A DNA stretch of 5,759 nt from Acidimicrobiia bacterium (GTDB lineage Bacteria > Actinomycetota > Acidimicrobiia > Acidimicrobiales > Ilumatobacteraceae): assembly GCA_010030605.1 (NCBI GenBank), contig RHCK01000117.1, positions 1-5,759 on the forward strand, given 5' to 3'. The notes under the pieces were generated by a model. It had not been told where the DNA came from. It saw only the letters and a program-made list of their open reading frames with translations, and did not search any database. The position numbers were made by a program, and so were the translations under genes. Positions 1 through 5,660 of this stretch are shown here, piece after piece. Each line of letters opens with the position of its first letter. The first letter of the stretch is position 1.

Positions 1-208
1 TGATGTAGTTGTTGGTGAGGATTCTGAACAGCCACGCGCGCAGATTGGTTCCTTCCTCGAACGAACCGTACGAACGAAAAGCCTTCAACATGGTTTCCTG
101 CACCAGATCCTCGGCGTCGGATCGATTGCGTGTCATGCGCATGGCCGTGCCGAGCAACTGTGGCGCGTATTGCATCGCCTCATCGGCGAAGTGCGCTTTG
201 TCGGCCAC
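1..208 (-). CDS. ECF sigma factor, SigR/SigH-like (3' end missing)
   Basis: Partial gene running off the left edge; 69 N-terminal codons are present. The product would be an extracytoplasmic-function sigma factor that directs RNA polymerase to a stress regulon. The visible part is sigma region 2: a helix around residues 9-27 (DEAMQYAPQLLGTAMRMTRN), then the core-binding block DAEDLVQETMLKAFRSY (31-47), then GTNLRAWLFRILTNNYI (53-69). The GTNLxAWLxRILTN signature is typical of the SigR/SigH (ECF12) group, which in Streptomyces and Mycobacterium answers thiol-oxidative stress under a zinc anti-sigma factor. That functional link is family knowledge; the region 4 half and any anti-sigma gene lie outside the window. 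The GTG start is chosen because it lies 2 nt after the marR stop, with a purine-rich AAGAAGAG stretch about 6-8 nt upstream, and the region 2 homology begins just after it. No in-frame stop occurs up to the edge. Confidence 0.88.
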   Translation of the reverse strand, partial: MADKAHFADEAMQYAPQLLGTAMRMTRNRSDAEDLVQETMLKAFRSYGSFEEGTNLRAWLFRILTNNYI

Positions 209-210
209 GA

Positions 211-729
211 TCAGCTCTTCTTGGCGTTGTCGCTCACGTCGGCGACGAACTCGTCGAGCGCTCCGACGAAACGTTCGAGGTACGACGCCAACTGCTCGAA
301 TTCGTCGCGATCGAACACCCCGAGCATGTGAGTGATCACTTCTTGTCGTCGATGAGCGGCTTCGGTGTGACGAGTACGACCGTCGTCGGTCGCCGACACC
401 ATGACGACGCGCTTGTCGGTGGGATTGCTGCATCGAGATGCCAGACCGAAGCGTTCCAGTCGTTGCACGGCGCGTGTGGCCGTCGAAGGATCGACGCGCA
501 ACGCATCGGCCAGATCACCCATCCGCCAGAAAGGTTGCTGCACCAGAAGATCGAGCGTGTCCATCTGACCCACTTCGAGTGCATCCTCGCCCGTGCCGAA
601 GAGATAGTCGATCAACCGGCTGGTGGAGGCTCCACGCCGGAGATCACGCCATGCACGACCGACACGCACCGCGATCTCACGGTGTGCAGGGTCGATGGCA
701 TCGAAGTTGATGGGACGGGGGGTCGACAT
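211..729 (-). CDS. MarR-family transcriptional regulator
   Basis: Winged helix-turn-helix DNA-binding protein of 172 aa, in the usual 140-180 aa range for MarR dimers. In order: an N-terminal dimerisation helix (about 14-45); the HTH, with MGDLADALRVDPSTATRAVQRLERFGL around 70-96; the wing, NPTDKRVVMVSATDDG around 102-117, matching the family DxRxxxVxLT pattern; and C-terminal dimerisation helices from about 119 (EAAHRRQEVITHML and following). There is one cysteine, Cys100, between recognition helix and wing. It is not at the N-terminal position of the OhrR peroxide-sensing cysteine, so OhrR-type sensing is not supported. The Met at 729 is preferred over the upstream in-frame Met at 768 because the family homology starts after it and the longer form would overlap the divergent hydrolase start. 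No clear Shine-Dalgarno precedes it, so translation may be leaderless or nearly so. It is followed after 2 nt by the sigma gene. Ligand unknown. Confidence 0.88.
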   Translation of the reverse strand: MSTPRPINFDAIDPAHREIAVRVGRAWRDLRRGASTSRLIDYLFGTGEDALEVGQMDTLDLLVQQPFWRMGDLADALRVDPSTATRAVQRLERFGLASRCSNPTDKRVVMVSATDDGRTRHTEAAHRRQEVITHMLGVFDRDEFEQLASYLERFVGALDEFVADVSDNAKKS

Positions 730-731
730 CG

Positions 732-750
732 CGCTTGTAGGGTACAACCG
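732..750. promoter_or_regulatory. Palindromic candidate MarR operator between divergent genes
   Basis: A 19-bp inverted repeat, CGCTTGTA GGG TACAACCG, has 8-bp arms with a single mismatch (an exact TTGTA/TACAA core) around a 3-bp centre. It occupies almost the entire space between the marR start (729) and the preferred hydrolase start (751). MarR dimers usually bind 16-20 bp palindromes near their own promoter and repress themselves and a divergent neighbour, so size and position both fit. The plus-strand AGGG at 739-742 inside the repeat is also the best Shine-Dalgarno for the start at 751. The operator role is inferred. Confidence 0.5.
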
Positions 751-1428
751 ATGGAGCCACCTCTTCACGCCCTGGGCGTGATGGCGTCACAAAGCGCCAT
801 GATCACCCCGACGTTGCGCCACGTCGAGCTCTTCACGATGCGCGGTTTGTTGACCGTGCTCTGGCACGTTCCGTCGAAAAACGTCGAGGTGAAGCGGTCA
901 GCCATCGTCGCTTGTGGCGGGGCCATGGGTGGATTGCTGGGCCCCGCCGACGGCCTGTATCAGCGTCTCGGAGACGAATGGTCGTCTCGTGGCGTGCCGG
1001 TTCTGCGCGTCGACTATCGCAAACCGAACGACATGGATTCGTGTTGTCTCGACGTGGCAGCCGCGGTGCAAATGGCCGCTGACGCCGGAGCCGAACGGGT
1101 GGTGGTGATGGGACATTCGTTCGGCGGCGCGGTCGCCGTTCGCGCGGCAGTGGTGATGGACGAAGTGTCCGGCGTCGTCACGTTCGCCACCCAATCGGCT
1201 GGTTGCGAGGTGGCCGGAGGATTGCGCGGTCGACCTTTGCTGTTGTTCCATGGTGATCTCGATGAGATCCTTCCGCTGCAGAGCAGTGAAGTGGTGGCCG
1301 CCATCGCCGGACGTGGCGAGGTGGTGGTGTGCGAGGGCGATGGACATCTGCTGACCCACAGTGGCGATGCGATGTTCGAACGCCTCGAAGAATGGCTGCC
1401 GGCGGTGCTGATGTCCGGCCCGTCGTGA
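751..1428 (+). CDS. Alpha/beta hydrolase
   Basis: Predicted cytoplasmic serine hydrolase of 225 aa with no signal peptide or membrane segment; substrate unknown. The alpha/beta fold runs from a strand near 26-37 (ELFTMRGLLTVL) through AIVACGGAMGGLLGP (51-65) to the nucleophile elbow GHSFGG (121-126) with Ser123. The acid is probably Asp171 in HGDLDEILP (167-175) and the base His199 in EGDGHLL. All three catalytic residues are present and in the usual order. There is little room for a cap domain, so it is a compact member, like dienelactone-hydrolase or small esterase relatives. The start is uncertain. ATG 751 has AGGG 8 nt upstream, but GTG 778, ATG 781 and ATG 799 are in frame and also keep the fold; 838 would cut into the first strand. 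It diverges from marR across a palindrome and may be its regulatory target. Its stop abuts that of the lipoprotein gene on the other strand. Confidence 0.85.
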   Translation: MEPPLHALGVMASQSAMITPTLRHVELFTMRGLLTVLWHVPSKNVEVKRSAIVACGGAMGGLLGPADGLYQRLGDEWSSRGVPVLRVDYRKPNDMDSCCLDVAAAVQMAADAGAERVVVMGHSFGGAVAVRAAVVMDEVSGVVTFATQSAGCEVAGGLRGRPLLLFHGDLDEILPLQSSEVVAAIAGRGEVVVCEGDGHLLTHSGDAMFERLEEWLPAVLMSGPS

Positions 1429-1710
1429 TCAACCGTTCGCTTGGTTGAAGAACTCCCATTCCTCGATGCGAGTGCCGTCGGGAAGATTGCAATACCCCAC
1501 TTGCCCGTTCGCTTCGTCGACGATCTCCAGTTCGCCACCCTGTGCGATGCAGTATTCCGAGGCCGGATTGGCCACCTGGGCTCCACCGCCCATCGGTGCT
1601 TCGGTGGTTGGTGCCTGCGTGGTGGGGGTGTCGTCGTCGCCACCACACGAAGCGAGGACGCCACAGGTCGTCGTCAGGGCGATGATGGTGATGGCAAGGC
1701 GTCGCATCAT
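1429..1710 (-). CDS. Small DUF333-domain lipoprotein
   Basis: A 93-aa secreted, lipid-anchored protein. The N-terminus is a lipoprotein signal peptide: positively charged MMRR, a hydrophobic core, and a lipobox LASC (19-22) with Cys22 as the acylated residue. A polar linker rich in Thr, Pro and Asp follows (about 25-45). The C-terminal part has the DUF333 pattern: ANPASEYCIAQGGELEI, then GQVGYCNLPDGTRIEEWEFF (69-88), with Cys54 and Cys74 possibly forming a disulfide. DUF333 proteins are often annotated as putative hemolysins, but no biochemical role is established and I do not infer haemolysis. The start at 1710 has GGAG (complement of 1718-1721) 7 nt upstream. A second Met immediately follows. 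The frame stays open to 1848, but the extra residues do not resemble a secretion signal. It diverges from the HD-domain gene across 99 bp. Confidence 0.87.
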   Translation of the reverse strand: MMRRLAITIIALTTTCGVLASCGGDDDTPTTQAPTTEAPMGGGAQVANPASEYCIAQGGELEIVDEANGQVGYCNLPDGTRIEEWEFFNQANG

Positions 1711-1767
1711 GTTCGATCTCCGATGTTGTTCGATGTTCCGGGTCGATGACGGTTCGTCACCGGGTGA

Positions 1768-1773
1768 ATCATA
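1768..1773 (-). promoter_or_regulatory. Candidate -10 element of the DUF333 lipoprotein gene
   Basis: On the minus strand this reads TATGAT, one base from the TATAAT consensus. It would place transcription start near 1761 and give a leader of about 50 nt before the ATG at 1710. No good -35 hexamer lies 16-18 bp upstream; the bases there read about TCAGGG. An 11-bp perfect dyad, TCACC-G-GGTGA (1757-1767), sits over the predicted transcription start and could be a regulator site. I could not find a convincing promoter on the plus strand for the HD-domain gene in the same 99-bp gap. Confidence 0.35.
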
Positions 1774-1809
1774 CGAAACGCTAGTAAGTTCCCTGACGGG
1801 ACCATTGTC

Positions 1810-2349
1810 ATGAAAATCTTCACCGACACCACGGAACTCGTCGAACACCTACGGGTTCTCGCCACCACTGAATCGGTCGAAGCACCGGGTTTTCTCGAGA
1901 TCGAACACGGTTTGCAATGCGCAGCGTTGTTGAAGGCATCGCATCCCGATGATCTCGAACTTCAAGTGGCCGGACTTATCCACGATCTTGCTCATCCGTG
2001 GGACGGTCCCGGCCAACCGCGTCACGCGACGATGGGCGCCGACGCGGTGCGCGGTCTGCTCGGCGAACGCGTGGCGTCACTGATCGAGGGCCACGTCCCG
2101 GCGAAGCGTTATCTGGTGTCCACGCGCTCGGATTATCGCGCTCTGCTTTCGGCCGACAGCATCATGACCTTGGATGCCCAGGGTGGTGAACTCTCCGCGG
2201 ACGAGATTCGTGATTTCGAGGCCCAACCGCATTGGCGAGCGATGGTGGACTTGCGCATCGCGGACGATGGTGCGAAAGATCCGAACGCGCGGGTGCCCGG
2301 ACTGGATCATTGGGTGGACACCATTCATGCGCTCGGCCGGAAGTCGTGA
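1810..2349 (+). CDS. PhnZ/TmpB-like HD-domain oxygenase, candidate C-P bond-cleaving enzyme
   Basis: A soluble HD-superfamily protein of 179 aa, close to the roughly 190 aa of PhnZ, the diiron oxygenase that cleaves (R)-2-amino-1-hydroxyethylphosphonate to glycine and phosphate. The metal-ligand series is complete: His33 (EHGLQCA), His58-Asp59 (LIHDLAH), His72 (RHATMGAD), His95 (GHVPAKRYL) and Asp152 (ADDGAKDP). The blocks HVPAKRYL, LLSADSIMTLDAQGG (112-126) and DDGAKDP with P-x-LDHW (163-168) match what I recall of the phosphonate-associated HD family rather than generic nucleotide phosphohydrolases. Lys99 and Ser117 align with residues I recall as phosphonate-binding in PhnZ. GGGA at 1798-1801 lies 8 nt before the start. 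The gene is followed by a PhyH dioxygenase with a 1-nt overlap (TGATG), the partner type used by PhnZ and TmpB. The Tyr/Glu pair said to gate the PhnZ active site is not obvious. Alternative: an HD phosphohydrolase on another small phosphorylated substrate. Confidence 0.8.
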   Translation: MKIFTDTTELVEHLRVLATTESVEAPGFLEIEHGLQCAALLKASHPDDLELQVAGLIHDLAHPWDGPGQPRHATMGADAVRGLLGERVASLIEGHVPAKRYLVSTRSDYRALLSADSIMTLDAQGGELSADEIRDFEAQPHWRAMVDLRIADDGAKDPNARVPGLDHWVDTIHALGRKS

Positions 2350-3119
2350 TGTTGTCGTTTCGATACGGCGATGAAGGTCTGAAAGAACATTTCGACCTGC
2401 ATGGATGGGTGTTGGTCGACACCCTTCAAGACGATGACGTTCGTCGACTCCGTGCTTGGATCGACGATGTCGCTTCGTGGCCCGACACGACCGACAAGTG
2501 GTTGCACTATCGCGAACTGACCGATGACGGTCCCAAGTTGTGTCGCACCGAGAATTTCACGCCGTTTCATCGCGAACTGAAGCAACTACTCACGGCGGGG
2601 TCGGTTCTCGCGACGGCAACCCAACTGCTCGGTGAGCCGGCGGTTCTGTACAAGGAAAAGATCAACTACAAGTTGGTCGGGGGAGCGGGTTACGCACCGC
2701 ACCAAGACGCGCCGGCCTATCCCTTCATCGACTCCCACATTTCGTGCATGGTGGCCATCGACGATTCCGACACTGAGAACGGATGCCTCGAGGTGGCGAG
2801 CTCGTGCTTCGGCGAGGTGCTTCCCATGAACGACGTGGGGTGCATCGCCGAGCAGGTGGTGGCCACGCTCACGTGGACCGCGGCGCCGGTACGCGCCGGT
2901 CAGACGTTGTGGTTCCATTCCCGCACTCCGCATCGCAGCGGTCCGAACAATTCGTCGCGTGATCGCCGCGCGTTGTATCCCACGTACAACGCGGCATCGG
3001 AAGGCGACTTACGCGACGACTATTACCGCGCGAAGCTCGAACAGATGGCGAACCACAAAGTTGGCTCGAACGTGCAGGTCTCGTTGATCGGCGATTTTCA
3101 GGGTCGGCCGGTCGAATGA
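2349..3119 (+). CDS. PhyH-family Fe(II)/2-oxoglutarate dioxygenase, PhnY/TmpA-like
   Basis: Predicted non-haem iron oxygenase of 256 aa that couples 2-oxoglutarate decarboxylation to substrate hydroxylation. The double-stranded beta-helix carries the iron triad: His118 and Asp120 in APHQDAPAY (116-124), and His195 in RTPHRSGPN. Arg206, 11 residues after the last His, is the expected 2-oxoglutarate-binding residue. The block YKEKINYKLVGGAGYAPHQD (101-120) is typical of the phosphonate or quaternary-amine branch of PhyH enzymes. With the HD partner upstream, the inferred role is alpha-hydroxylation of a phosphonate, as PhnY does on 2-aminoethylphosphonate and TmpA on its trimethyl derivative. 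Hydroxylation of an unrelated metabolite is the alternative. The frame is open upstream to 2232, but ATG 2349 is chosen because GGAAG (2339-2343) lies 5 nt before it, it overlaps the HD stop codon, and the fold starts there (FDLHGWVLVDTL). The two genes are almost certainly co-translated. It ends 12 bp from the convergent SDR gene. Confidence 0.83.
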   Translation: MLSFRYGDEGLKEHFDLHGWVLVDTLQDDDVRRLRAWIDDVASWPDTTDKWLHYRELTDDGPKLCRTENFTPFHRELKQLLTAGSVLATATQLLGEPAVLYKEKINYKLVGGAGYAPHQDAPAYPFIDSHISCMVAIDDSDTENGCLEVASSCFGEVLPMNDVGCIAEQVVATLTWTAAPVRAGQTLWFHSRTPHRSGPNNSSRDRRALYPTYNAASEGDLRDDYYRAKLEQMANHKVGSNVQVSLIGDFQGRPVE

Positions 3120-3131
3120 CTTGGCGTGGTG

Positions 3132-3917
3132 TCAGCGCGGTTTCGCGCCGCCCGACACGCGAATCATCTCGCCGCTGATCCAGCTGGCCGCCGGAGAACA
3201 CAAGAACAACACCGCGGCACCCATGTCCTGCAAGGTGCCGAAGCGACCGAGCGGAATGTTCCACTGCTGTTCCACCTCGGCGAGGTCCTTCTCGTTTTCC
3301 ACTCCGAGAGCGATTTTGAAGATCTCGGTCGGCACGGCACCGGGAGCGATTCCGTTCACCCGAATGCGGGGAGCCAATTCGGCGCAGGCGGTGAGCGTCA
3401 GCGAGTTCACGGCGGCCTTGGCCGCGCCGTAGTGCGCGCTGCCGGGAACCGGCCCGAAGCCGGCACCCGACGAGATGTTGATGATGGATCCGGTGTCCAT
3501 GTATTTCGCGGCGGTCCGGATGCCCACCCACACGGCCGTGAGGTTCAGCGCCATGCACGCATCCCAGTCCTCGCGCTCGAGGTCGAGCATCGGCAGTCGC
3601 TTCGGGGAACCACCGGCGTTGTTCACCCAGATCGACAGCTTTCCGTAGGTTTCCACCGCGGTGCGACCGAGACGGTCGACCGCTTCATCATCGGTGACGT
3701 CGGTTTCCACGGCGATCGCTTCGCCACCGTCGGCACGAATGGCGGCCGCGACGGCTTCGATCTCGTTCACACGTCGTGCGGCCACGAGCACCTTGGCTCC
3801 GGCCGCCGCCAGAGTGCGGGCAATTCCTTCACCGATACCTCGCCCACCACCGGTGACCACGGCCACCTCGCCGGCGACGCTGAACAGATCCTTGGGGGCA
3901 CGATATTCCTGACTCAT
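3132..3917 (-). CDS. Short-chain dehydrogenase/reductase (SDR)
   Basis: Classical SDR of 261 aa, a full-length cytosolic NAD(P)-dependent oxidoreductase acting on an unknown alcohol or ketone. The Rossmann nucleotide motif is TGGGRGIG (22-29). Asp73 in ETDVTD contacts the adenine, and the NNAG motif is at 99-102. The catalytic tetrad is Asn125 (ALNLTAVW), Ser150 (NISSGAG), Tyr163 and Lys167 (YGAAK). The C-terminal PG motif (APGAVPTEI, 191-199) and the end ISGEMIRVSGGA are standard. Two arginines after the second beta strand (AARR, 46-49) suggest NADP(H) over NAD(H); that is inference. The start at 3917 has GGAAG (complement of 3921-3925) only 3 nt upstream by strict count, or GGA with longer spacing. 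The gene follows the swivel-domain gene after 24 bp on the same strand, so the two are probably one transcript. The substrate class cannot be assigned from the sequence. Confidence 0.92.
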   Translation of the reverse strand: MSQEYRAPKDLFSVAGEVAVVTGGGRGIGEGIARTLAAAGAKVLVAARRVNEIEAVAAAIRADGGEAIAVETDVTDDEAVDRLGRTAVETYGKLSIWVNNAGGSPKRLPMLDLEREDWDACMALNLTAVWVGIRTAAKYMDTGSIINISSGAGFGPVPGSAHYGAAKAAVNSLTLTACAELAPRIRVNGIAPGAVPTEIFKIALGVENEKDLAEVEQQWNIPLGRFGTLQDMGAAVLFLCSPAASWISGEMIRVSGGAKPR

Positions 3918-3941
3918 GGTCTTCCATTCTGATGATGCGGT

Positions 3942-5633
3942 TCAGTGCACGATAGTGACCGAACCCGTGTCACCATCGACTTCGATGAGCGCACCGTTCG
4001 GAATGCGTTCGGTTGCGTCGGTGACGGACACGACGCACGGGACACCGAGTTCGCGACTGACGATCACGGCGTGACTGATTTGTCCCCCGACGTTCACGAC
4101 CACGGCCGCACTCGTCATGAAGAGCGGAGTCCAACTGGGATCGGTGCACGGTGCAACCAGGATGTCCCCGGGCCCGAGATCACCGGGTTCGGCCGGGTCC
4201 AGAACCACTCGCGCGATGCCTCGTGCGACACCGGGTGAACCGGCCACCCCGGTCAGCACGTCACCCTTCGTGGCGATCGCCGCGACTTTGTCGCTCTTGC
4301 GCGCCCACTTCGTGAGCGGCGCGACGGTGGCGTTCGCAATGATGAACGGTGGATCGAGGTCGAACAGTTGTCGCCATTCATCATGACGTTCGCCGAGTTT
4401 CTGATCGAAGGATGCCGGGTCGGCGACGTAGGCATCCAGTTCGTCGTCGAGCAGTTGGAAAATCAGCTCGTCGTGACCGTGTCGCCGACCAAGTTCGCGG
4501 AACGCGACGCGCGCTTCGTGTAGAACGCGAACGATGGTGGTTTTGGTGCGTTCCCGATGGGCCATCATCTTTCCGGCGGTCAGGCCCAGATCGAGCAGCG
4601 GTGCGACGTCCGCGTTGTTGGCCAGTGCGCGGCGCGCCGTGTCAATGAGTTCATCGCGTCGAGCGGCCTTTTGTGCGTGGCGAGCATGAGGCGACTCGTC
4701 GTCCGATTGCAGACGCACGCGGTCGAGCGCCGCCAGCAACAGTCGAGGGTGTGTCTCCCAGGTGGGCGAGCGAAGGTCCCATTCGTCCGGACCCCGGCTA
4801 CCGAACTCGACGATGAACTCGTTCCATGCCGCGAGGAAGGATGCCGACGCACGATCGAGAACATGATCGGGATCGGAGTCGAAGGCGGCCATGAGACTGG
4901 CGTCGGCGCGAACCAATCGTGACAACGTCCATAGGGCGTAATTGGCATCCGCGGAGTCCACGTCACCGATGCTCGACAACAACGTCATCGGCAGATTGGG
5001 CTCGTCGATCGCCGCGGCGACCACCGCGAGGAGTCCGGGAGCAACGGCCGCACTGCTTCCCGACACCACGTGTTGGGCGAAGAGATGGGGAAGTTTCGAT
5101 TGAACCAGTCGGGCGCGCGCGACGAGTTGCTCATCCGAATACGAGCCGATGTCACCGCGGGACGCTCGGAGTGCGGCCGCGTCGGCCTTGTCGTGGTCGA
5201 GTTCGGGCCATGCATCACCGCTCATGACCCAGGCGGTGTGGGCATCGATTCTCTCGGTGAGGTGCGGCTTCGTGTCGTCCGGATGTGCCACGTACGGCGG
5301 GACGTCGGGATGATCACCGAAAAACGCTTGGTCCAGCGCTTCGACGGTGGCCGCCGGGTTGCGCACTCCTTGCATCCGGATCGCCGACAAGTTGATGTAG
5401 AAGTAGCCACCAAAACAGGCGACGGACTCGGGATGTTGCGGATCGAAGTCGGCTTCCTCGTACGCACCGATGCGAATCAGGCCGTTCTTGTAGCCGGCGA
5501 CGATTCCGCCGTCCCATCCGAACGACCACCCGAGGGGGCTGACCGGGTCCGCCAGAACCTCTCCGGCGTTGGCTCGGGTGTAATGAGGAAACCTCGTGCT
5601 CGTTGGCCAATCGGTGATCCACGTGTCTCTCAT
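3942..5633 (-). CDS. PEP-utilising swivel-domain protein lacking ATP-grasp
   Basis: A 563-aa protein related to the central and C-terminal parts of PEP synthase, pyruvate phosphate dikinase and rifampicin phosphotransferase. The C-terminal mobile phosphohistidine domain spans about 457-563: KGDVLTGVAGSPGVARGIA, then GGQISHAVIVSRELGVPCVV (516-535), with His521 as the residue expected to carry phosphate. The N-terminus begins in the middle domain (ANAGEVLADPVSPLGWSF, 21-38), and FGSRGPDEWDLRSPTW (277-292) is another block of that domain. The N-terminal ATP-grasp domain that phosphorylates the histidine is absent, and there is no room for it in this gene. A split arrangement is known for phenylphosphate synthase, where separate subunits carry the ATP-binding and swivel parts, so a partner kinase subunit may be encoded outside the window. 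AAAGGA (complement of 5639-5644) lies 5 nt before the ATG. The gene follows a membrane-protein tail after 27 bp and precedes the SDR by 24 bp. Substrate unknown. Confidence 0.82.
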   Translation of the reverse strand: MRDTWITDWPTSTRFPHYTRANAGEVLADPVSPLGWSFGWDGGIVAGYKNGLIRIGAYEEADFDPQHPESVACFGGYFYINLSAIRMQGVRNPAATVEALDQAFFGDHPDVPPYVAHPDDTKPHLTERIDAHTAWVMSGDAWPELDHDKADAAALRASRGDIGSYSDEQLVARARLVQSKLPHLFAQHVVSGSSAAVAPGLLAVVAAAIDEPNLPMTLLSSIGDVDSADANYALWTLSRLVRADASLMAAFDSDPDHVLDRASASFLAAWNEFIVEFGSRGPDEWDLRSPTWETHPRLLLAALDRVRLQSDDESPHARHAQKAARRDELIDTARRALANNADVAPLLDLGLTAGKMMAHRERTKTTIVRVLHEARVAFRELGRRHGHDELIFQLLDDELDAYVADPASFDQKLGERHDEWRQLFDLDPPFIIANATVAPLTKWARKSDKVAAIATKGDVLTGVAGSPGVARGIARVVLDPAEPGDLGPGDILVAPCTDPSWTPLFMTSAAVVVNVGGQISHAVIVSRELGVPCVVSVTDATERIPNGALIEVDGDTGSVTIVH

Positions 5634-5660
5634 GTGGTTCCTTTGTCGACGATCCGGAGA

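Noticed and set aside
130..750. Long in-frame upstream extension of the hydrolase reading frame
   Set aside because: It runs antisense through the whole marR gene, has no hydrolase homology, and the fold begins after 751. It is an artefact of high GC.
1014..1664. 216-codon minus-strand open frame spanning the hydrolase and lipoprotein genes
   Set aside because: It is rich in Ser/Thr/Arg/Pro, crosses two supported genes in the wrong frame, and has no domain features.
1429..1710. Reading the DUF333 lipoprotein as a haemolysin
   Set aside because: The 'putative hemolysin' label is an inherited annotation with no established activity, and the protein is small and lipid-anchored without pore-forming features.
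1780..1796. Minus-strand GGGAAC ... GTT resembling a SigR/ECF promoter
   Set aside because: The spacing between GGAAC and GTT is about 9 bp, while this sigma group needs roughly 17-18 bp. It is also not matched by the better TATGAT box.
2232..2348. Upstream start for the PhyH dioxygenase
   Set aside because: The extra 39 codons lie inside the HD gene in another frame and are unlike the PhyH family. ATG 2349 has a good Shine-Dalgarno and stop-start overlap.
3126..3932. 268-codon plus-strand open frame opposite the SDR gene
   Set aside because: It is an antisense shadow of a gene with a complete set of SDR motifs. Its translation is Arg/Gly/His-rich and resembles no fold.
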